A model generated the notes under the pieces. The model was not told the DNA's origin, made no database searches, and saw only the letters and a program-made list of their open reading frames with translations. Positions 1 to 5,799 of a DNA stretch of 10,060 nt are shown here, one piece after another (within the stretch, counting starts at the first letter, position 1; each line of letters begins with the position of its first letter). Source of the DNA: Betaproteobacteria bacterium RIFCSPLOWO2_02_FULL_68_150 (GTDB lineage: Bacteria; Pseudomonadota; Gammaproteobacteria; Burkholderiales; SG8-39); the NCBI GenBank assembly GCA_001771975.1, contig MERE01000086.1:1-10060 (forward strand), given 5' to 3'. The position numbers and the translations under genes are program-made.

Positions 1-188
1 AGCACGTTGCATACATCGAGAATATGCAGGCTGAGATTCACTTCTTTGCCTGCGAGATGTGAGCGTTCTCCGACCCCGGTCAGCGTTGGGGTGAAAACGT
101 CATGCCCTTGGCTGCGCAGGAGTCTGGCGGTGCGAGGCCAGACCCATGCGCCATGCCACGCACCGTGCACGAGTACGAACGTCGCCAT
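1..188 (-). CDS. alpha/beta hydrolase, N-terminal fragment (gene continues off the left edge)
   Basis: The first 62 codons of a minus-strand gene are present. The start MATFVLVHGAWHGAW is the classic beta-strand plus HG oxyanion motif (HGAW, residues 8-11) of small alpha/beta hydrolases. The stretch LTGVGERSHL (about residues 36-45) is typical of the subfamily related to plant methyl/salicylate esterases and bacterial EstC-like esterases. The family would be expected to hydrolyse an ester or similar bond in the cytoplasm with a Ser-His-Asp triad; the nucleophile elbow and the other catalytic residues lie outside the window, so activity cannot be judged. The start is well supported by a perfect AGGAGG four bases upstream. 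No signal peptide is visible. It reads away from the toxin-antitoxin-like genes on its right and is separated from them by roughly 110 bases with no convincing gene. The substrate is unknown. Confidence 0.85.
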   Translation of the reverse strand, partial: MATFVLVHGAWHGAWVWPRTARLLRSQGHDVFTPTLTGVGERSHLAGKEVNLSLHILDVCNV

Positions 189-192
189 TTCC

Positions 193-198
193 CCTCCT
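193..198 (-). promoter_or_regulatory. Shine-Dalgarno site of the alpha/beta hydrolase
   Basis: On the minus strand AGGAGG is followed by GGAA and then the ATG at 188. It is a perfect anti-16S match and fixes the hydrolase start. Confidence 0.75.
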
Positions 199-299
199 CA
201 TGACTTCCGTGTTGCGTCGCGCGACGCCCAACGTTCGCAGCCACCGGCGCGCGCCCGGCGGCATGTCCACACGGCCGCGCTCGCGCGCGCGTCCGCGTG

Positions 300-617
300 G
301 GCTGCGCTGTTAAGCGTGCGCGTGGCGCTGCCAAGCCATGGCTAAGCAAACCCCCACGGGGCACCAGCGGTACGAGGTGTTCGATCCGGTTGCTTACCGC
401 CTCGATCACGAGCACGGCAATCGGCAGGGTGGTAAGGTTTGCTGGAACTCGAGATACGGTCCATCGTAAGGAACACATCGAACTCGGCGGCAGCGAGTCC
501 TAGAGGTTTCCCATTCTTGATGCCTGTCCATCCGCTGCGCTGGACTGTGGACACATCGTGTCGAATTAGCGACGCTGCGAGACGACGCGGAAGATGGTCG
601 TCAAGCAGGATGCGCAT
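300..617 (-). pseudogene. DUF5615 PIN-like toxin, disrupted by two frameshifts
   Basis: The reading frame from ATG 617 gives MRILLDDHLPRRLAA, then VQRSGWTGIKNG, then FDVFLTMDR (ending at 456). This is the usual N-terminal half of DUF5615 proteins, the PIN-like nuclease domain with early acidic residues (D6, D7) and a later conserved Asp in the FLTxDR motif. After this the homology jumps frame: LEFQQ is in a second frame (about 438-453), and NLTTLPIAVLVIEA followed by SNRIEHLVPLVP is in a third (down to about 356). Restoring it needs one base near 455-458 and another near 438-441. The last recognisable stretch, LLSHGLAAPRARL, reaches about 310; the original stop is unclear because this frame runs open into the hydrolase. 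The intact family is a roughly 110-120 residue toxin encoded after a DUF433 antitoxin, exactly the order here. As read, the product would be a 91-residue chimera without the C-terminal half. Decay or sequencing error are both possible. Confidence 0.75.
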
Positions 618-820
618 CGTGGATGAGTGCGGCGCGCGCCTTTTCAAGTACTGCTACGGCCAAATCGCGACTGAACGGACGGAAAATCATCCAGAAAAAC
701 CTCCAACGAGTCCCCAGCCTCCAAGTGATCGAAGAGCGTCTTGACCGGGACGCGCGTGCCAGCGAAAACGGGTGTTCCGCTGTGGATCTCGGGATCGGTA
801 GTGATCAGCCGTCTCTTCAA
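601..820 (-). pseudogene. DUF433 antitoxin-like gene with one frameshift
   Basis: The segment ITTDPEIHSGTPVFAGTRVPV followed by LFDHLEAGDSLEVFLDDFPSV is a clear DUF433 domain, a short helix-turn-helix-like DNA-binding antitoxin family. After DDFPSV the frame goes wrong and stops at 644, while the expected ending SRDLAVAVLEKARAALIHD, AHPA, stop (to 601) lies in the next frame. Removing one T of the pair at 674-675 restores a protein of about 72 residues whose stop overlaps the start of the DUF5615 gene by 17 nt (601-617), the usual coupled arrangement. I chose TTG at 820 as the start because GGAG lies seven bases upstream and the domain begins a few residues later; an in-frame ATG at 892 would add 24 residues unlike the family. 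As read, the protein is 58 residues and loses its C-terminal helix, which in such modules often contacts the toxin (inference). Confidence 0.75.
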
Positions 821-958
821 TGGCGGTCTCCGGCCACGGGCTATCGGCACAGTATAGCCCTCCGGCTGTTCCTCGGCGCCAACGTTCCGCATGACGCGCC
901 CGAGCTTGCGGCGCGGAGCGACGCTGGCGAGGGTCGCTGTTGATGCGGCAGTTCTGCG

Positions 959-1180
959 TCAATGTGACGCAGCGACGGGTTCTAGTTTGAAGACTCGAGC
1001 GAGCCTTGACGCCGTAGAGATATCACCTCGGCGTAAGGCATCACGAACATCATCAAGGCGACAGGCATCTTGAACTGTCAGGTAGGGAGACCACCCCGTG
1101 TCGTCTTCGAGCAGTTCAACATCCACTTCGGCAACATACCGCCCCTCGTGGACGTACTTGGTCTTTTTCCGAGTCCTCAT
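959..1180 (-). CDS. small hypothetical protein, partner of the DUF4258 gene (possible antitoxin)
   Basis: A 73-residue protein with a strongly basic N-terminus (MRTRKKTKYV), a strand-like central part (GRYVAEVDVELLED, then WSPYLT) and a C-terminal half that looks helical (LDDVRDALRRGD, then ASRLARVFKLEPV). I recognise this layout from small uncharacterised proteins found beside DUF4258 genes, but no function is established to my knowledge. The start at 1180 is preferred over an upstream in-frame extension because it shares an ATGA overlap with the DUF4258 stop (1177-1180) and AGAGG lies five bases upstream inside that gene; this indicates translational coupling. Its size, order and coupling suggest it is the antitoxin or regulator of a two-gene module. 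That role is inference. An RHH or HTH motif is not obvious by eye. Confidence 0.75.
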   Translation of the reverse strand: MRTRKKTKYVHEGRYVAEVDVELLEDDTGWSPYLTVQDACRLDDVRDALRRGDISTASRLARVFKLEPVAASH

Positions 1181-1509
1181 TTTCGCCTCTCGGTGAAGTT
1201 CTCGTTCCATCTGGCGGGGTCTGGACGATAGGCCGTGATAAGGACGGCTGGCGCAGTGAATCCTTTCGGAATTCCCCACACCGCATGCACGGGACGCTTT
1301 TCGCGGTCAAATTCTAGCACCAGCACTGCAGGTCCCTTGGGGAAGGCGGGGTAATCCTCTATGACCGTCGCGGCGTTGACTCCGCTTAGCAGATCCTTAA
1401 CGAGAATGGCATCGTTCGCCAACTCATCATATCCGTGTTCAGAAATTCGAATATCCCCAGCTGCAACAAGTACTCGAATGGCGTCGAGAGTCGAGCTCAC
1501 TTCAGTCAA
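1177..1509 (-). CDS. DUF4258 domain-containing protein, possible RelE/BrnT-like toxin
   Basis: An intact 110-residue protein. It has IRISEHGYDELAND (about residues 21-34), a conserved His-bearing stretch near the N-terminus of DUF4258 proteins, then VIEDYPAFPKGPAVLVLEFD and HAVWGIPKG, ending with VLITAYRPDPARW. The HAVWGI/TAYRPDP pair is characteristic of this family, which resembles small RNase toxins such as RelE and BrnT. A toxin role here is inferred from size and gene order, not shown. The first in-frame start is TTG at 1509; GTG at 1500 is an alternative, and neither has a good Shine-Dalgarno, so expression may be low. It overlaps its downstream partner by 4 nt. Unlike the next cassette on its left, both genes of this pair are undamaged. 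Confidence 0.8.
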   Translation of the reverse strand: MTEVSSTLDAIRVLVAAGDIRISEHGYDELANDAILVKDLLSGVNAATVIEDYPAFPKGPAVLVLEFDREKRPVHAVWGIPKGFTAPAVLITAYRPDPARWNENFTERRK

Positions 1510-1876
1510 CGTACGGCACGTCGCTTACTGACGCATGACGCGATGTCACCGGCGTAAAAATCGTGTAACACATGCGCGCCACTTTAGTCGGATCAGCGCC
1601 CCAATGGAATCATACGTTTGTCTACTGTATAAGCGAACAATTATTGCGATAGGCTGCAGTTCAGGCCGGCGTATCAGATGATAGGCCGCAACGGATCAGA
1701 AAATCCCCAATAGATCAATTGCGTGTCCAAGTCTCAAACCTGGGACCTTCAGAATAGCGGAGGGAGCTGAAAATAGACTTGCAAATCCGCTGCGCGACAG
1801 GTAATTGGTAAGCCGAATGCCGCAGACATCACCCACCTGCTGGCGCCGCCGCCGCGGTCGCGATTAACATGGCCGC
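1510..1876. other. intergenic region without a recognisable gene, less GC-rich than its surroundings
   Basis: No convincing coding sequence is found. The longest tempting plus-strand frame, starting at ATG 1572, is 26 codons without a ribosome-binding site. Composition is visibly more AT-rich between about 1550 and 1790 than in the genes to the right, consistent with a promoter region or a junction of older and acquired DNA. It contains TATAAG on the plus strand at 1628-1633 and TATGAT on the minus strand at 1614-1609. Both resemble -10 boxes, but neither has a convincing -35 at the right spacing, so I do not call promoters. It must hold the upstream signals for the divergent DUF4258 gene and the D-2-hydroxyacid dehydrogenase. 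Confidence 0.5.
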
Positions 1877-2815
1877 ATGAAAATCGCGATCCTCGACGAC
1901 TACCAGCGCGCCGCGCCATCGCTCGACTGCTACGCCAGGCTCGCCGCGCACGAGGTCGAAGTGCTGAGCGAGCCGGTGCGCGATCCGGCGCAGCTCGCGC
2001 AGTTCGAGGCGCTGGTGCTGATCCGCGAGCGCACGCGCGTCACGCCGGCTTTCCTCGATGCGCTTCCGCGCCTCAAGCTGATCGTGCAGACGGCGAAGGT
2101 GGGGCCGCACGTCGACCTCGCGGCGTGCCGCGCGCGCGGCATCACGGTCTGCGACAGCACCGGCTCGCCCGAATCCACCGCAGAACTCACCTGGGCGCTG
2201 ATCCTCGCCGCCGCGCGCAATCTGCCTCAGGAGTACGAACGTCTGAAACAGGGCCTGTGGCAAGGCAGCGTGGGCGTGACACTCGCCGGGCGGCGCCTCG
2301 GCTTGCTCGGCTTCGGCCGCATCGCCCAGCGCTTGGTGCGCTACGCGGCGGCTTTCGAGATGGACGTGCTCGTCTGGGGCAGGGAAACCACTCTCTCGCG
2401 CGCGAGAGAGGCGCGATTGGCAGTCGCGCCTTCCATGGACGCGTTGTTCCGCGAGAGCGACGTGCTGAGCGTGCAACTGCGCCTGAGCGAGGACACGCGC
2501 GGCATCGTCCGCTACGAGCATCTCGCGGCGATGAAGCGCGACGCGATCTTCGTCAACGTGAGCCGTGCCGAACTCGTCGCGCCGGGCGCGCTCGAGCGGG
2601 CGCTGCGCGAGGGCCGGCCGGGCAAGGTGGCGCTCGACGTGTTCGAGAACGAGCCGCTCCTCGGGCGCAGCGACCCGCTGCTCGCGCTGCCGAACGTGAT
2701 CGGCACGCCGCACATCGGCTTCGTGGAGCGCGGCAGCTTCGAACGCTACTTCGGCGACGCGTTCGACGCGATCAACGCCTTTGCGGCGGGCAAGCCCGTG
2801 CGCGTCGTGGCGTGA
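1877..2815 (+). CDS. D-2-hydroxyacid dehydrogenase family protein
   Basis: A 312-residue NAD(P)-dependent oxidoreductase of the D-isomer-specific 2-hydroxyacid dehydrogenase family (phosphoglycerate dehydrogenase, glyoxylate/hydroxypyruvate reductase), expected to interconvert a 2-oxoacid and its D-2-hydroxyacid in the cytoplasm. The N- and C-terminal catalytic segments (about 1-100 and 285-312) flank a Rossmann domain with GFGRIA (145-150), a variant of GxGxxG. Catalytic residues are all visible: R230 in VNVSRAEL, E259 in DVFENEP and H279 in GTPHIG. The end of the second Rossmann strand reads VLVWGRE, so the usual NAD-selecting Asp is a Gly followed by R169, as in NADP-preferring glyoxylate/hydroxypyruvate reductases; NADPH preference is inferred. 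The ATG start MKIAILDDYQ fits the family, but no Shine-Dalgarno precedes it. The S9 peptidase follows after 37 nt and is probably cotranscribed. The exact substrate is not determinable. Confidence 0.9.
   Translation: MKIAILDDYQRAAPSLDCYARLAAHEVEVLSEPVRDPAQLAQFEALVLIRERTRVTPAFLDALPRLKLIVQTAKVGPHVDLAACRARGITVCDSTGSPESTAELTWALILAAARNLPQEYERLKQGLWQGSVGVTLAGRRLGLLGFGRIAQRLVRYAAAFEMDVLVWGRETTLSRAREARLAVAPSMDALFRESDVLSVQLRLSEDTRGIVRYEHLAAMKRDAIFVNVSRAELVAPGALERALREGRPGKVALDVFENEPLLGRSDPLLALPNVIGTPHIGFVERGSFERYFGDAFDAINAFAAGKPVRVVA
2391..2410. repeat. 20-bp perfect palindrome inside the hydroxyacid dehydrogenase gene
   Basis: CTCTCTCGCG (2391-2400) is followed directly by its reverse complement CGCGAGAGAG (2401-2410). 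It encodes part of TLSRARE just after the cofactor-binding strand. It is self-complementary with no loop, and the flanking bases do not extend the symmetry. It may be chance in GC-rich coding sequence. Confidence 0.6.
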
Positions 2816-2839
2816 GCGTCGCGCACCGGTACCACAAAC

Positions 2840-2847
2840 AGGAGAGG
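2840..2847 (+). promoter_or_regulatory. Shine-Dalgarno site that fixes the S9 peptidase start at TTG 2853
   Basis: AGGAGAGG lies so that GGAG (2841-2844) is eight bases before TTG 2853. The alternative in-frame GTG at 2847 would be only two bases from GGAG, and earlier in-frame ATGs lie inside the preceding gene with no such signal. Confidence 0.7.
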
Positions 2848-2852
2848 TGGGC

Positions 2853-4850
2853 TTGGCCTATTCGGTCGAACAGCATGTAGCTCTCAAGCGCGTCGCGGAG
2901 GTCGCGGCGTCGCCCTGCGGCACCTGGCTCGCGGCAGCGGTGCAGCGCCTCGACCGCGATGGCGCGAAATACGTGAGCGACCTGTGGAAGCTGCCCGCCG
3001 ACGGCAGCGCCGCCGTCCAGCTGACGCGCGGCGAGTGCAAGGACGCAGCGCCCTGCTTTCGCAGCGATGGCGCGCTCGGTTTTCTCTCCAACCGCCAGCC
3101 CAACGAAGTGAAGCCCGACGAGGAAGCCGAAAAGCGGATGCAGGTCTGGCTGCTGCCCGCGGAGGGCGGCGAGCCGCGCCAGCTCACCGACGAGCCGCTC
3201 GGCGTGGAAAGCTTCAAGTTTGCGAAGTCGGCCGATCGGCTGGTCTTGCTCGCGCCCGTGATTGCCGGAGTCGAGCACGGCGAGCAGCGCGAGACGGCCG
3301 CCAAGCGCGCCAAGCACGGGCCGAGCGCGCGGCGCTTCAAGGCGCAGCCGGTGCGCCACTGGGACCACTGGCTGCACGAAAATCCCGACCTGCCTTGTAC
3401 CCATGTGATCGCCTGCGACGCTGCGGGCGCGAAGCGGATCGATCTCACCCCCGCTGCGCGGAGCGAATTCGCGATCGAGCCGGCATTCGATGTCTCGGCG
3501 GACGGACGGCATGCCGCGGTGACGCGCCTGACGCCGGGCAAGGACCGCGAACTGGACACGACGCTCCTCGTCGTAGAGCTCGATTCCGGGGCGAGTCGCG
3601 TCATCGGCGCGGCGGACAACGTCAACTTCGACGCGCCCGCGTTTTCGCCGGACGGCCGCTTCATCGCTACGACGCGCCTGACGCGCAGCCCGGTCGTTGC
3701 GATGCGTCCGCTCGCCACGATCGTCGATGTAGCGAGCGGCGAGCTGCGCGAGCTGGCCGCGGGGTGGGACCGCTGGCCGATGGTCGCGGCCTGGAGCGAG
3801 GATGGGCGGCAACTGATCGTCACCGCCGACGACGAAGGCCAGGTGCCGGTATTCCGCATTGCGCTCGCCGATGGCAGCGTAGAGCGCATCACCGCGACCG
3901 AAGCCGGCGGCGTGCATTCGAACCTGGTGGTGCTCGCCGACGGCCGCATTGCGGGCATCCGCTCTACGCTACTCGATGCGCCCGAATGCTTCGTGGTTGA
4001 CTCGCAACCGGCGTCGGTGCCCAGGCTGCTGGCGCGCCTGTCGGGTTTCGAGGGCGCACAGGGCTGGGCCGAGGTGGAGAGCCTGCGCGTCGCGTCCACC
4101 GACGGCACGCCGATCCACAGCTTTCTGCTGAAGCCGAAAGTTGCAGGCGCAGCACAAGCCGCGCCGCTGCTGTTCTGGATTCACGGCGGACCGATCGGCA
4201 TGGACCAGGACGGGTGGCATTGGCGCTGGAATCCGCTGCTGATGGTGGCGCAAGGCTACGCCGTCGCCCTGCCGAACCCGCGCGGCTCTACCGGATTCGG
4301 GCAGGCCTTCGTGCAGGGTATCTGGGGCAACGTCTGGGGCGAGCAGTGCTACCGCGACCTGATGGCGGTCGCCGACGCGCTCACCGCGCGCGCCGACATC
4401 GATGCCGGCCGCACCATGGCGATGGGCGGCTCGTTCGGCGGCTACATGACCAACTGGATCGGCACCCAGACCGATCGCTTCAGGTGCCTGGTGACGCACG
4501 CCAGCATCGCGACGATGGCGCAATTCACCGGCGTGACCGATCATCCGGCGTGGTGGTACCTCGAAATGGGCGGCGAGAATCCCTACGCCGACAGGGAGCG
4601 CTTCGACCGCTACGCGCCGATCCGGCAGGTGCAGAACTGGAACTCGCCGGTGCTGATCATCCACGGCGAGCAGGACTACCGCTGCCCGGTCGGCGAAGCG
4701 CTCAACCTGTTCGAGGCGCTGCAGTACCACGGCGTGCCGAGCGAGCTGCTGATCTTTCCGGACGAGAACCACTGGATCCTGAAGCCGCGCAACATCGTGG
4801 CATGGTACGGGGCGGTGCTGGAGTTCATCGCGCGCCACCTGACGCGCTGA
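2853..4850 (+). CDS. S9 family peptidase (prolyl oligopeptidase / acylaminoacyl peptidase type)
   Basis: A 665-residue serine peptidase. Residues 1 to about 400 are repetitive beta-propeller sequence with typical blades (SPDGRFIATTR, SEDGRQLIVTADD, WLLPAEGGEPRQLT). Residues about 420-665 form the alpha/beta-hydrolase domain. Seen directly are HGGP (444-447, oxyanion region), nucleophile S527 in GGSFGGYM, D608 in HGEQDYRCP and H640 in ENHWI, a complete triad in the family order. Such enzymes release N-terminal acylated residues or dipeptides from short peptides, with the propeller limiting access to small substrates. No signal peptide or membrane segment is seen, so it should be cytoplasmic. 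The start is TTG at 2853, chosen by a strong Shine-Dalgarno; a frame open to 2781 would give an N-terminus unlike the family. It follows the hydroxyacid dehydrogenase by 37 nt and overlaps the convergent gene by 26 nt at its 3' end. Whether it serves as an acylaminoacyl peptidase or another oligopeptidase is not resolvable by eye. Confidence 0.92.
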   Translation: MAYSVEQHVALKRVAEVAASPCGTWLAAAVQRLDRDGAKYVSDLWKLPADGSAAVQLTRGECKDAAPCFRSDGALGFLSNRQPNEVKPDEEAEKRMQVWLLPAEGGEPRQLTDEPLGVESFKFAKSADRLVLLAPVIAGVEHGEQRETAAKRAKHGPSARRFKAQPVRHWDHWLHENPDLPCTHVIACDAAGAKRIDLTPAARSEFAIEPAFDVSADGRHAAVTRLTPGKDRELDTTLLVVELDSGASRVIGAADNVNFDAPAFSPDGRFIATTRLTRSPVVAMRPLATIVDVASGELRELAAGWDRWPMVAAWSEDGRQLIVTADDEGQVPVFRIALADGSVERITATEAGGVHSNLVVLADGRIAGIRSTLLDAPECFVVDSQPASVPRLLARLSGFEGAQGWAEVESLRVASTDGTPIHSFLLKPKVAGAAQAAPLLFWIHGGPIGMDQDGWHWRWNPLLMVAQGYAVALPNPRGSTGFGQAFVQGIWGNVWGEQCYRDLMAVADALTARADIDAGRTMAMGGSFGGYMTNWIGTQTDRFRCLVTHASIATMAQFTGVTDHPAWWYLEMGGENPYADRERFDRYAPIRQVQNWNSPVLIIHGEQDYRCPVGEALNLFEALQYHGVPSELLIFPDENHWILKPRNIVAWYGAVLEFIARHLTR

Positions 4851-5751
4851 AGGCACTACGATCCGCCTGGCGGCCGAGCGCCTCGCGGATCACGCGGATC
4901 AGCTCGGCGCGGTCTTCGGTCTTGCGGTCGCCGAGCCGCTCCCTGGCGCCGAGGTCGGCGAGCCATTGCTGGCGCGCAGCGGTGGCGCGCGCCATGACCG
5001 GTTCGAGACCGATGCCTTCCAGGGTCTGCGCCACTTCGCGCATCTCGGCGGCGCGCCGCCGCCCGTGGCTCATCACGCGCTCGATGAGGTAGCCCGAGAG
5101 CTTCTCCCAGTCGAGCGTCGGAAACGTCTCCTTGAGGGACGCCAGCACGCGCTCTTCGACGCGATATTCGCTCGCCGCCAGCATCGACTCGAGCATCAGC
5201 GCTTCGAGCCCCTTGATCATGATCGAGCGGAACATCTTGATTGCCGAAGCTTGGCCGACTTCGGCCGAGACCTGCTCAGCCTTCATGCCGAGGGCTGTTG
5301 CAGCGGCGACGAACGCAGCGGCGCCGGGACCGCCGGCGAGGCACGGCACCTTGTGCAGGTAAGGCGCCACCGGCGCCATCACGGCGACATCGACATAGGC
5401 CGCGCCGGTCGGCGCGATGCGCGCTGCGGTTTCGATCTTGCGCTGCGGCGACACCGAGTTGATGTCGAGGAACAGCTGTCCCTTCGCAAGGCCCGGCAGG
5501 CAGGATTGGGCCGCCTCGAGGCTCGAGCTTGCGGTCACGGCGAGGAACACCAGATCGGCACCGCGCACCGCATCGACATGGTCGCGCGCGGCGGCGACGC
5601 CGAGTGCGTCTGCCGCGCCTTTGAGCCGGCCTTGGTTCGCCGCGTCGTCGAACAGGATGTCGTAAGTACGGATGCGCAGCGCATGCTCGGCGAGCAGTCC
5701 GCGGCTGATGGCCTGGCCGGCTTCGCCGAAACCGATGAATGTGACGTTCAT
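4825..5751 (-). CDS. NAD(P)-dependent oxidoreductase, 6-phosphogluconate/3-hydroxyisobutyrate dehydrogenase-like with DUF1932 C-terminus
   Basis: A 308-residue beta-hydroxyacid dehydrogenase superfamily protein. The Rossmann motif FIGFGEAGQAI gives G7, G9 and G12, and the second strand ends in D31 (RTYD), which favours NAD. LDINSVSP (95-102) occupies the substrate-loop position of the family's DxSTxxP motif, DVAVMAPV (121-128) matches the following conserved strand, and GQASAIKMFRS places the catalytic Lys at K172. The all-helical C-terminal part (about 190-260, KGLEALMLES onwards with VMSHGRRRAAEMREVAQTL) matches DUF1932. The family oxidises a small beta-hydroxy acid, but the substrate of DUF1932 members is not established to my knowledge. 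Start ATG 5751 has GGAG six bases upstream. It is divergent from the ThDP enzyme operon across 38 bp, which suggests a shared regulatory region and a common pathway. Its 3' end overlaps the S9 peptidase gene by 26 nt, tail to tail. Confidence 0.88.
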   Translation of the reverse strand: MNVTFIGFGEAGQAISRGLLAEHALRIRTYDILFDDAANQGRLKGAADALGVAAARDHVDAVRGADLVFLAVTASSSLEAAQSCLPGLAKGQLFLDINSVSPQRKIETAARIAPTGAAYVDVAVMAPVAPYLHKVPCLAGGPGAAAFVAAATALGMKAEQVSAEVGQASAIKMFRSIMIKGLEALMLESMLAASEYRVEERVLASLKETFPTLDWEKLSGYLIERVMSHGRRRAAEMREVAQTLEGIGLEPVMARATAARQQWLADLGARERLGDRKTEDRAELIRVIREALGRQADRSAFSASGGAR

Positions 5752-5799
5752 TCCTGTCTCCCCGATTAGTTTGGCACAATCCGCAAACGATGAACGTCA
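5742..5799. promoter_or_regulatory. divergent promoter region flanked by a 10-bp inverted repeat
   Basis: The 38-bp spacer 5752-5789 separates two divergent genes. Both coding sequences begin with the same ten bases, ATGAACGTCA (5751 to 5742 on minus, 5790 to 5799 on plus), making a perfect inverted repeat whose arms include both start codons. It could be an operator for a shared regulator or a coincidence of two proteins beginning Met-Asn-Val. The spacer is too short for two complete conventional promoters with leaders, so at least one promoter must lie inside the opposite gene. No clear -35/-10 pair is seen. Confidence 0.35.

Noticed and set aside
80..341. Open frame continuing from the toxin C-terminus across the hydrolase start
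   Set aside because: Beyond about 300 it is Arg/Ala-rich low-complexity translation without family similarity and overlaps a well-supported hydrolase start in another frame.
644..690. Programmed frameshifting as the explanation for the DUF433 break
   Set aside because: No slippery heptamer, internal Shine-Dalgarno or downstream structure is evident at 674-675, and the partner toxin gene has two further indels, so decay or sequencing error is more likely.
1572..1652. 26-codon plus-strand frame in the intergenic region
   Set aside because: No ribosome-binding site, no recognisable similarity, and within the length expected by chance.
1829..2713. Long minus-strand open frame opposite the hydroxyacid dehydrogenase
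   Set aside because: Its translation is rich in Arg, His and Ala without any family motif, and the plus strand carries a complete dehydrogenase with all catalytic residues. It is a GC-rich shadow, as are the long frames opposite the S9, ThDP and FAD genes.
5772..5784. TGGCAC followed by GC, resembling a sigma-54 promoter before the ThDP gene
   Set aside because: The GG to GC distance is two bases short of the -24/-12 rule and the TTGC element is absent; transcription would also start at or inside the coding sequence.
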